Position numbers and translations under genes: made by a program. Shown here in pieces: positions 57,551 to 64,000 of a stretch of DNA of 64,000 nucleotides. Source of the stretch: Pseudomonas sp. CAN1 (GTDB taxonomy: Bacteria; Pseudomonadota; Gammaproteobacteria; Pseudomonadales; Pseudomonadaceae); NCBI RefSeq assembly GCF_030462585.1, contig NZ_JASMRU010000001.1, forward strand, positions 293,485 through 357,484, given 5' to 3'. The notes beneath the pieces are model-generated. The model was not told where the DNA came from. It saw nothing but the letters and a program-made list of their open reading frames with translations, and made no database searches. The first letter of the stretch is position 1; each line of letters begins with the position of its first letter.

Positions 57551-59121
57551 GCACAACGTCTATGGTTGATGCAGGTGCGCACGACGAGACCCGCAGCATG
57601 ACCGAGTCCTTCCACCGTATCGGCGTGATCGGCGCCGGGGCCATGGGCCGCGGCATCGCCCAACTGTTCGCCAGCGCAGGCTGGCCGGTGCGGCTGTACG
57701 ACAGCAACCCACAGACCGTGGAGCAGGCCCTGGCCTTCAACCGCGAGTTGCTGGAGCGCGCGGTAGCCAAGGGCAAGCTCGCCGCCGACGAGCTGGGTGC
57801 GACGATGCAGCGCCTGCTGCCGACCCACAGCCTCGACGAACTGGCCGACTGCGACCTGCTGATCGAAGCCATCATCGAGGACCTCGGCGCCAAGCAGGCG
57901 CTGCTCGCCGAGCTGGAAAAACGCGTGGCGCCGGACGCCGTGCTGGCGAGCAATACTTCGTCGCTGTCGGTCACCCGCATCGCCGCACGCTGCCAGCACC
58001 CGGAGCGGGTCGCCGGCTTTCACTTCTTCAACCCGGTGACGCTGATGCGCATCGTCGAGGTGGTGCGCGGCCAGCGCACCAGCGAGTCGGTGGTGCGCCG
58101 CCTGAGCCGGCTGGCGGAGCAGGCCGGGCACTACCCGGCGGTATCGCCGGACAGCCCCGGCTTCATCGTCAACCATGCCGGCCGCGCCTTCAGCACCGAA
58201 GCCCTGCGCATCCTCGGCGAAGGCATCGCCAGCCCGGCGCAGATCGACCGCATCCTGCGCGACGGCGTGGGCTTCCGCATGGGGCCCTTCGAGCTGCTCG
58301 ACCTGACCGGCCTGGACGTCTCCCACGCGGTGATGGAATCGCTCTACCAGCAGTTCTACCAGGACCCGCGCTACACCCCTTCGCCGCTGGCTGCACAACG
58401 CGTCGCCGGCGGCTTGCTGGGGCGCAAGAGTGGCGAAGGCTTCTACCGCTATCGCGACGGCCAGGCCGTGCGCGAGCCGGAAGAACAGTACGAAACCGTG
58501 CTGCTCAATCGTCCGTACTGGCTCGACAGCCAGGACCCGGAGCTGCGCCACCGCGTGGCGGCAATCCTCACGTTGGGCGGCGTGGTGCTGGAGACCGGCG
58601 AAGCGCCGTCGTCGCGCGCCATCTGCCTGGTCACCCCGCTGGGCGTGGACGCCAGCACGCGCATCGACGCCCTCGGCCTGCCGCCGGAACGCAGCCTGGC
58701 GCTGGAGACCTTCACTGAACTGGACCGCCGCCGCGTGCTGATGCGCCAGCCGGCGCTCGACCCGCAGCTCGAAGCCCAGGCGCGCCAGGCGCTGGGCAGC
58801 GACGGCGTGCCGGTGGAGGTGATCAACGATTCGCCCGGTTTCATCAGCCAGCGGGTGGTCGCCGGCATCGTCAATCTGGGCGGCGAGATCGCCCAGCGCG
58901 GCATCGCCACACCGGTAACGCTGGACCGCGCGGTACAACTGGCGCTGGGTTATCCGCTGGGCCCGCTGGCGTTCGGCGAGCACTACGGCGCGGCGCGCAT
59001 CCTCACCATCCTCCAGGGCCTGCAGGCCTGCTACGGCGAAGCACGTTACCGGCCCAGCCCGTGGCTGCGGCGCCGGGTGCAGCTGGACCTGCCGCTGCAC
59101 AGCCCCGACCGCGCGGAGTGA
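57547..59121 (+). CDS. 3-hydroxyacyl-CoA dehydrogenase (PaaH-like, two C-terminal domains)
   Basis: A 524-residue protein: NAD motif GVIGAGAMGRGIA at about 26-38, ASNTSSLSVTRIA, FFNPVTLMRIVEVVRG, then two HCDH C-terminal domains, the length of PaaH/PaaC. The GTG at 57547 overlaps the ligase stop (GTGA) and has AAAAGG 9 bases before it; ATG codons at 57562 and 57598 are alternatives. It oxidises 3-hydroxyacyl-CoA to 3-ketoacyl-CoA. No thiolase is seen nearby. Confidence 0.87.
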   Translation: MSTTSMVDAGAHDETRSMTESFHRIGVIGAGAMGRGIAQLFASAGWPVRLYDSNPQTVEQALAFNRELLERAVAKGKLAADELGATMQRLLPTHSLDELADCDLLIEAIIEDLGAKQALLAELEKRVAPDAVLASNTSSLSVTRIAARCQHPERVAGFHFFNPVTLMRIVEVVRGQRTSESVVRRLSRLAEQAGHYPAVSPDSPGFIVNHAGRAFSTEALRILGEGIASPAQIDRILRDGVGFRMGPFELLDLTGLDVSHAVMESLYQQFYQDPRYTPSPLAAQRVAGGLLGRKSGEGFYRYRDGQAVREPEEQYETVLLNRPYWLDSQDPELRHRVAAILTLGGVVLETGEAPSSRAICLVTPLGVDASTRIDALGLPPERSLALETFTELDRRRVLMRQPALDPQLEAQARQALGSDGVPVEVINDSPGFISQRVVAGIVNLGGEIAQRGIATPVTLDRAVQLALGYPLGPLAFGEHYGAARILTILQGLQACYGEARYRPSPWLRRRVQLDLPLHSPDRAE

Positions 59122-59229
59122 AACGCCGGCGGCGATGATCGTTTTCTGTCCGCTGGCGCTAACCGCCAGCGCGGCGCACTGGCGCAATCTGGCCGGTGAC
59201 ATGCCAACAAGAACAATGAGGAAAACGTC

Positions 59230-60573
59230 ATGCGCCACAGGCTGCCCGCCCTCGCCCTGCTCCCCCTGCTCGCCGGCCACGCCTGGGCCGCCGCGCCCAC
59301 CGCGCAGCAGGCCCGCGACCTGGCCGAACAGGCCTACCTGTTCAGCTTCGCCACCGCCGAGCACGGCAAGACCCTGCAGGCCATCGCCGCCAAGCTGCCG
59401 GTGAACTACCTGTACAACAAGACCACCCTGCTCGGCCCGGAAGACCGCACCGTGGTCTCGCCGAACAACGACACGCTGTACTCCTACGCCCTGCTCGACC
59501 TGCGCGAGCACCCGGTGGTCCTCGACGTGCCTGCGGTGCCGCAGCGCTACTACAGCTTCCAGCTGATCGACATGCGCACCAACAACCTCGACTACATCGG
59601 CACCCGCGCCACCGGGCGCGCGGCGGGCAGCTTCCTGATCGCCGGCCCGGACTGGGACGGCAAGCCCCCGGAGGACTTCCACGGCAAGGTGATCCGCTCG
59701 CCCAGCCGCATCGTCTTCCTCCTGGGCCGCACGGCGGTGGACGGCGAGGCCGATCTCGACGCCGCCAAGGCAGTGATGGACGGCTACAAGCTGCGCAGCA
59801 CCAAGCCGACCCTGCTGCCGCACAAGATGGACGTTCCCGCGTACCAGCCAACCAAGGACGGCCCGGCGCAGAACGCTTTCGTCGACTTCAACGGCTTGTC
59901 TGCCTGGCACGCCTGGAGCCCCGAGGAGCAGCAGCACCTGCAGCAATTCGCGCAGATCGGCGTTGGCACGGGTAAACCCTTCGACGCCACACGGCTGCCG
60001 GCGGACATCGCCAGGGCGGTGGAGCAGGGCGCCGAGGACGGCCGCGAGAAGATCCGCGCCGCGACCGAACGCTTCGCCGCACCGGTGAATGGCTGGCAGA
60101 ACTCGCCGACCAACATCGGCCACTACGGCAACGACGACCTGACCCGCTCGGCAGTGGCCTGGAAATTCCTCTACGCCAACGACCCGGCCGAAGCGATGTA
60201 TCCGCTCACCCGGGTCGACGCCAAGGGCGAGCCTCTCGACGGCAATCGCTCCTACCGCCTGCACTTCGCCCCTGGCCAGCTGCCGCCGGTGGACGCCTTC
60301 TGGTCGGTCACCCTGTACGACGGCAAGACACAGATGCTCTCGGCGAACCCGATCAACCGCTATGCCATCAACAGCGCCAGCAACCTGAAAAAGGACGCCG
60401 ACGGCGGCCTGACCCTGAGCATCCAGCACGCCCAACCGGCCACCACCGACAACTGGCTGCCGGCGCCGCAGGGGCCGTTCAACCTGATCCTGCGCATGTA
60501 CCTGCCGCAGGAAAAAGCGCTCAAGGGCGACTACCAGCCGCCGGCCGTGCAGCCCGTCACCAGCCAGGAGTAA
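59230..60573 (+). CDS. DUF1254/DUF1214 exported protein, Sec signal
   Basis: A 447-residue protein with a Sec signal peptide (cleavage after AWA at about 20). DUF1254 is visible from 30 (AYLFSFATAEH, SPNNDTLYSYALLDLREHPVVL), and DUF1214 follows in the C-terminal part (NRSYRLHFAPGQLPPVDAFWSVTLYD). The function of this family is not known. It forms a pair with the next gene, three bases away, and follows the degradation genes after about 110 bases. Confidence 0.86.
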   Translation: MRHRLPALALLPLLAGHAWAAAPTAQQARDLAEQAYLFSFATAEHGKTLQAIAAKLPVNYLYNKTTLLGPEDRTVVSPNNDTLYSYALLDLREHPVVLDVPAVPQRYYSFQLIDMRTNNLDYIGTRATGRAAGSFLIAGPDWDGKPPEDFHGKVIRSPSRIVFLLGRTAVDGEADLDAAKAVMDGYKLRSTKPTLLPHKMDVPAYQPTKDGPAQNAFVDFNGLSAWHAWSPEEQQHLQQFAQIGVGTGKPFDATRLPADIARAVEQGAEDGREKIRAATERFAAPVNGWQNSPTNIGHYGNDDLTRSAVAWKFLYANDPAEAMYPLTRVDAKGEPLDGNRSYRLHFAPGQLPPVDAFWSVTLYDGKTQMLSANPINRYAINSASNLKKDADGGLTLSIQHAQPATTDNWLPAPQGPFNLILRMYLPQEKALKGDYQPPAVQPVTSQE

Positions 60574-60576
60574 GCC

Positions 60577-61983
60577 ATGAACCCGATCCTGACCCGCCGC
60601 CGTTTCCTCGGCGCCAGCGGTGCGCTCGGCTTCGGCCTGGGCTGCGTGCCCAACTGGCTGCTGGCCGCCCCCGTCGAACTGGAGAGCGACCCGACCGTGT
60701 TCCAGGACATCGTCCGCCAGGCGTGGATCTACGCCTACCCGATGCTGATGCACTACCAGACGATGCAAAAGCAGGCGCTGAACCCGGCGTCCCCCGAGTA
60801 CGTCGGCGGCTTCGGTGTGTTCCGCCACTACAGCGAACTGTTCACCCCGAAGAACCACGACGTGGTGACGCCCAACAACGACACGCCCTACTCCTGGGCC
60901 TGGCTCGACCTGCGCGCCGAGCCCTGGGTGCTCAGCGTGCCGGCCGTGGCCGAGGACCGCTACTACGTGCACCAACTGGTGGACCAGTACACCTTCAACT
61001 TCGGCTATGTCGGCGTGCTCAGCACCGGCCGCGAGGCGGGCGACTACCTGATCGCCGGGCCGAACTGGCAGGGCGAGAAGCCGGCCGGCATCCGTCAGGT
61101 GCTGCGCAGCGAGACACAGATCGCCATGATCCTCGGCCGCACCGGCCTGCGCAGCGCGGACGACCTGCCGGCGGTGCGCGAACTGCAGCAGCAGTACCGC
61201 CTGCGGCCGTTGCATGAGTTTGCCGGCAGCACCGCTCCAGCGGCCGCGCCCGCGGTGCAGTGGCTGCCCTGGGAGCTGCCGCGTGACCTGGGCGCGGGCT
61301 TCATTCCGCACCTGAACCAGATACTCGCGTTCTGCCCGGTGGACCCGAGCGAAGTCGAACTGCGCCAGCGCTTCGCCCGTGCCGGCATCGGCGCGGGGCT
61401 GCCGTTCAACCCGGCGGCACTCAGCCCGGCCCAGCGCCAGGCCCTGGCCGCCGGCATCCAGCAGGGTGTCGCCGAGTTGAAAGCCAAGGGCGCCACGCTG
61501 CGTTCTTCTGCCGGCCTGTTCGGCAGCCGCGCGGCGATGCACAACGACTACCTGAGCCGCGCTGTGGCGGCGGCCAGCGGCATCTACGGCAACAGCGTGG
61601 AGGAGGCGATCTACTTCGGCAGCGGCAAGGACAGCACGCAACAGCCGCTGCAAGGCGGCCAGCACTACCGGCTGCGCTTCGCACCCGGCCAGTTGCCGCC
61701 GGCGAAGGAGTTCTGGTCGATCACCCTCTACGACCTGCCCGACCGCCAGCTGGTGGACAACCCGCTGCAGCGCTACTGCCTGAGTAGCCGCGACCCGCTG
61801 GTACGCGACGCCGATGGCGGCGTGACGCTGTACATCCAGGCCGACTTACCGGGCAAGGAGCACGAAGCCAACTGGCTGCCGTCGACCCGCCAGGGACCGT
61901 TCAACGTCATCCTGCGCGTCTATGGGCCGGAGCAGAGCGTAGTGGGCGGGACGTGGCAGATGCCAGGGGTGGAGCGGGTCTGA
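60577..61983 (+). CDS. DUF1254/DUF1214 exported protein, Tat signal
   Basis: A 468-residue paralogue of the preceding protein with the same two domains (TPNNDTPYSWAWLDLRAEPW, HYRLRFAPGQLPPAKEFWSI). The N-terminus MNPILTRRRFLGASGALGFG carries a twin-arginine signal instead of the Sec signal of its neighbour, which hints that it is exported folded, perhaps with a cofactor. Function unknown. Confidence 0.86.
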   Translation: MNPILTRRRFLGASGALGFGLGCVPNWLLAAPVELESDPTVFQDIVRQAWIYAYPMLMHYQTMQKQALNPASPEYVGGFGVFRHYSELFTPKNHDVVTPNNDTPYSWAWLDLRAEPWVLSVPAVAEDRYYVHQLVDQYTFNFGYVGVLSTGREAGDYLIAGPNWQGEKPAGIRQVLRSETQIAMILGRTGLRSADDLPAVRELQQQYRLRPLHEFAGSTAPAAAPAVQWLPWELPRDLGAGFIPHLNQILAFCPVDPSEVELRQRFARAGIGAGLPFNPAALSPAQRQALAAGIQQGVAELKAKGATLRSSAGLFGSRAAMHNDYLSRAVAAASGIYGNSVEEAIYFGSGKDSTQQPLQGGQHYRLRFAPGQLPPAKEFWSITLYDLPDRQLVDNPLQRYCLSSRDPLVRDADGGVTLYIQADLPGKEHEANWLPSTRQGPFNVILRVYGPEQSVVGGTWQMPGVERV

Positions 61984-62028
61984 CGGGTTGGCACGCGACC
62001 GCGACAGGGAGTCCTGCACAAGGGTTTG

Positions 62029-62166
62029 CCCTCACCCTAACCCTCTCCCGTAGGGAGAGGGGACTGTCTCAGCTGGCGGGAATAGTGAAGCTCGTCGGCT
62101 AAAGCTGAAGTATCCACAGAATGCCGAACGGCCCCCTCTCCCTCTGGGAGAGGGCTGGGGTGAGGG
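62029..62166. repeat. 138-bp dispersed repeat with CCCTCACC ends, copy 2
   Basis: Same ends as the copy at 49577, CCCTCACCCTAACCCTCTCC and GGAGAGGGCTGGGGTGAGGG, with a diverged interior of about the same length. Followed by a REP pair, as at the first copy. Confidence 0.75.
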
Positions 62167-62196
62167 AATAAGCCCAGCGCCGAAGCCTGAGACCGG

Positions 62197-62265
62197 TTCG
62201 CGAGCAAGCTCGCTCCTACGAAAAGCGGTCCGGCACTGATCTGTAGGAGCGAGCTTGCTCGCGAA
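62197..62265. repeat. REP inverted pair, inward orientation
   Basis: TTCGCGAGCAAGCTCGCTCC at 62197 and GAGCGAGCTTGCTCGCGAA ending at 62265. Convergent with the downstream minus-strand gene. Confidence 0.85.
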
Positions 62266-62282
62266 CCAACCCCACGCAGCAC

Positions 62283-63374
62283 TCAACGGAAGTCGACGAA
62301 GCCGCCCGCTTTCAGCTTTTCCAGCGCCGCCGTGCGCTCAGCCGGCGGCATCGCCCCAAGCTTTTCCACCCGTGCATAGAACGCCGGCCAGTTACCGCCG
62401 ACCTGGGCGAACAGCGCGGCGAATGCCGGCACCCACTGGTCGTAAAGGCCGAAGGGCAGCAACTTGGCGTTGTTCATCGGGCCGTTGACCCAGGTGTCGA
62501 AGGGCGCCTTGCCGCCCCAGTCGGCATCGCGCATCTGCGCGTAGTCGCGGCGCAGCCGTTCGAACTCGGCCTGCTTGCCAGCGCGCTTTTCCGCGTCACT
62601 GCGCGGGCTGGTGTAGAGCGCCTGCAGGCGCTCGCGGGTATCCAGCACCAGTTGGGTGAAGCGCTTGCGCTGCTCGGCCAGCAGTGGCGACTCATCCGGC
62701 AGATGGCGCACCGCACGCCAGCGGCGGCCGCCCTCGGTTTCGACGAAGGACGCGTAGGACTCGTTGAAGGCGGTGTCACCCGGCAGGTAGAACTTCTGGT
62801 GCGCCAGCTCGTGGAAGATGGTCTCGGCCAGGCGCTGGTCGCCCCAGCGCAGCATGCTGCTGAGGATCGGATCGTTGAACCAGCCGAGGGTGGAGTAGGC
62901 CTCCACGCCACCGATGTACACGTCCCAGCCTTCCGCCTTCAAGCGCTTGGCCTCGGCCTGCGCACCCTCGGCGCCGTAGTAGCCGCGATAGGCAACGCAG
63001 CCGGCAATGGGGAAGCAGTGGGTCAGCGGCTGCAACGACAACTCCGGCGTGGCGAAGACGTTCCACACCACATTGGGCCGGTGGATGTCGGCATACAGGC
63101 GATAGCTCTGGTTGTCCGGCAGGCCCAGCTTGGCGCTGGCGAAGGCGCGGGCTTCCTGGGACTGCTCCAGGCGCTGGCGCAGCGCGGGGTCGCGGCTGCT
63201 GTCGGCGACCACTTCGGCCACCGGCTCGCGGGCGGCGAGCAGGCGCAACTGGCCGTTCGCCAACTGCGAGTAGTAGCTCACCGTGGAACAACCGCTCAGC
63301 GCCCAGATCGCCAGGCAGGGAACCCAGCGGCACAGGCGGCGGTCGAGTGTCGGGATAAGAAGGCGGAAGGGCAT
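62283..63374 (-). CDS. Predicted zinc aminopeptidase lipoprotein (COG4324)
   Basis: A 363-residue protein with an N-terminal hydrophobic segment and a lipobox (LSGC, Cys29), so probably a membrane-anchored lipoprotein. HELAHQ at 188-193 (IFHELAHQKFYLPGD) is the zinc-peptidase motif, and FNESYASFVETEG follows as the likely third-ligand region. The family is called predicted aminopeptidase; substrate unknown. Divergent from two small lipoproteins. Confidence 0.85.
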   Translation of the reverse strand: MPFRLLIPTLDRRLCRWVPCLAIWALSGCSTVSYYSQLANGQLRLLAAREPVAEVVADSSRDPALRQRLEQSQEARAFASAKLGLPDNQSYRLYADIHRPNVVWNVFATPELSLQPLTHCFPIAGCVAYRGYYGAEGAQAEAKRLKAEGWDVYIGGVEAYSTLGWFNDPILSSMLRWGDQRLAETIFHELAHQKFYLPGDTAFNESYASFVETEGGRRWRAVRHLPDESPLLAEQRKRFTQLVLDTRERLQALYTSPRSDAEKRAGKQAEFERLRRDYAQMRDADWGGKAPFDTWVNGPMNNAKLLPFGLYDQWVPAFAALFAQVGGNWPAFYARVEKLGAMPPAERTAALEKLKAGGFVDFR

Positions 63375-63439
63375 GCGCGGAACATAGCACAGGGCCTGGC
63401 CCGCCCGCTGCCGCCCCCCTCGACCTAGGAGCCAACCCG

Positions 63440-63856
63440 ATGCGCGCCCTCCTCATTCCTGCCGGCCTGCTCACCCTGAGCGGCTGTTCGCTGCTGATGC
63501 CCCAGCCCGACCCGAACCGTGCCTGGGTGGACCTGAACACCAACAGCCAGAGCGACCTGGCCGCCATGGAAGTGGACAGCAAGGAGTGGTCGAGCACCCG
63601 CTACTTCGAGGTCGACCCCGGCTCCCATGAGCTGCGCGTGCGCTTCCAGTTCCAGGTCGAACCGGTGGACATCGGCCCGGTCGCCGAATCGCTCTGGCGC
63701 GACTGCGAGATGACCGTGCAGTACAAGGAGTTCAGCGCCGGCCAGCGCTACCGTCTGGAGACCGGCAGCATCGGCTTCCGCCCCTGGGCCAAGCTCTACG
63801 ACGCCCAGGGCGGCGAGATCGCCCGCGGCCGCGAACGGGGCTGCGCGAAAGCCTGA
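63440..63856 (+). CDS. Small lipoprotein
   Basis: A 138-residue protein with a signal peptide and lipobox LSGC (Cys16). Beta-rich after the anchor (STRYFEVDPGSHELRVRFQFQVE) and with two further cysteines. Family not recognised beyond a Pseudomonas-type conserved lipoprotein. GGAG at 63427-63430 precedes the ATG. Confidence 0.75.
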   Translation: MRALLIPAGLLTLSGCSLLMPQPDPNRAWVDLNTNSQSDLAAMEVDSKEWSSTRYFEVDPGSHELRVRFQFQVEPVDIGPVAESLWRDCEMTVQYKEFSAGQRYRLETGSIGFRPWAKLYDAQGGEIARGRERGCAKA

Positions 63857-63899
63857 GCGGGGTATGCTGTGGGCTGACCCCATGCTTCGGTGATCCCCC

Positions 63900-64000
63900 A
63901 TGCGCCCGCGCCACCTGCTCGGCCTTCTCCCCCTGAGCCTCGCCCTGCTGGGCGGTTGCGCCAGCCCGCTGCCCGCCCACGACCCGCAGATGGCCTGGAT
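63900..64000 (+). CDS. Small lipoprotein, 5' part
   Basis: The visible 33 residues, MRPRHLLGLLPLSLALLGGC then ASPLPAHDPQMAWI, form a signal peptide with lipobox LGGC. The stretch DPQMAWI aligns with DPNRAWV of the preceding protein, so the two are probably tandem paralogues. Cut by the window end. Confidence 0.7.
   Translation, partial: MRPRHLLGLLPLSLALLGGCASPLPAHDPQMAW

Noticed and set aside
57436-61665. 1409-codon open frame on the minus strand
   Set aside because: It runs antisense over the hydroxyacyl-CoA dehydrogenase and DUF1254 genes; composition is Arg/Gly/His-rich without any domain, typical of the complement of high-GC coding DNA.

Overview
The window is about 64 kb of high-GC DNA that reads as chromosome of a Pseudomonas close to P. 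aeruginosa, in the range of P. nitroreducens, P. citronellolis or P. knackmussii. The evidence is the complete common polysaccharide antigen (CPA, A-band) gene set in its P. aeruginosa order, a split pntAA/pntAB/pntB transhydrogenase, a gpuP-gpuA-gpuR locus, DUF2388 proteins, and many REP elements of the form GTAGGAGCGAGCTTGCTCGCG. I saw no rRNA, tRNA, CRISPR array, transposase or integrase.

Layout. (1) 1-6.3 kb, housekeeping: the 3' end of heme O synthase, a SCO copper chaperone, the transhydrogenase operon and an acetate CoA-transferase. (2) 6.7-31.7 kb, a surface polysaccharide locus bracketed by two paralogous DUF1127 genes. It holds rmd-gmd-wbpW-wzm-wzt-wbpX-wbpY-wbpZ (D-rhamnose synthesis, ABC export, glycosyltransferases), a five-gene set like PA5455-PA5459 (two glycosyltransferases, two methyltransferases, one acyltransferase), and between them a module unusual for this genus: GtrA, DprE1-like oxidase, DprE2-like reductase and a large GT-C protein in the same order as Mycobacterium Rv3789-Rv3792, then an O-acyltransferase, and facing these two more membrane glycosyltransferases, one resembling AftB. 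This looks like a polyprenyl-phosphate D-arabinofuranose pathway placed inside an O-antigen locus. (3) 31.8-34.8 kb: three tandem DUF2388 exported proteins and a two-domain DUF4105 protein.

(4) 35-46 kb, mixed metabolism and regulation: a GFA protein, gpuPAR for 3-guanidinopropionate use, an RHH/ParE toxin-antitoxin pair, a DUF2218 protein, two LysR and two AraC regulators, ElaA and an epoxide-hydrolase-like enzyme. (5) 46-62 kb, a catabolic region: a DUF1302/DUF1329 envelope pair, a bifunctional FadB/PimF-like enzyme with two acyl-CoA dehydrogenases, an IclR regulator, a divergent acyl-CoA ligase with a 3-hydroxyacyl-CoA dehydrogenase, and two exported DUF1254 proteins. A shared 15-bp near-palindrome lies in the promoters on both sides of the IclR gene. 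(6) 62-64 kb: a metallopeptidase-like lipoprotein and two tandem small lipoproteins, the last cut by the window end.

How the parts work together: Gmd and Rmd turn GDP-mannose (from WbpW) into GDP-D-rhamnose; WbpZ, WbpY and WbpX polymerise it on a lipid carrier; Wzm/Wzt export it. The GtrA/DprE/GT-C genes would supply and attach D-arabinofuranose on the periplasmic side, and the methyl- and acyltransferases would decorate the glycan. In the catabolic region the ligase activates an acid, the dehydrogenase pair and hydratase/dehydrogenases run beta-oxidation, and the IclR protein probably controls both arms.
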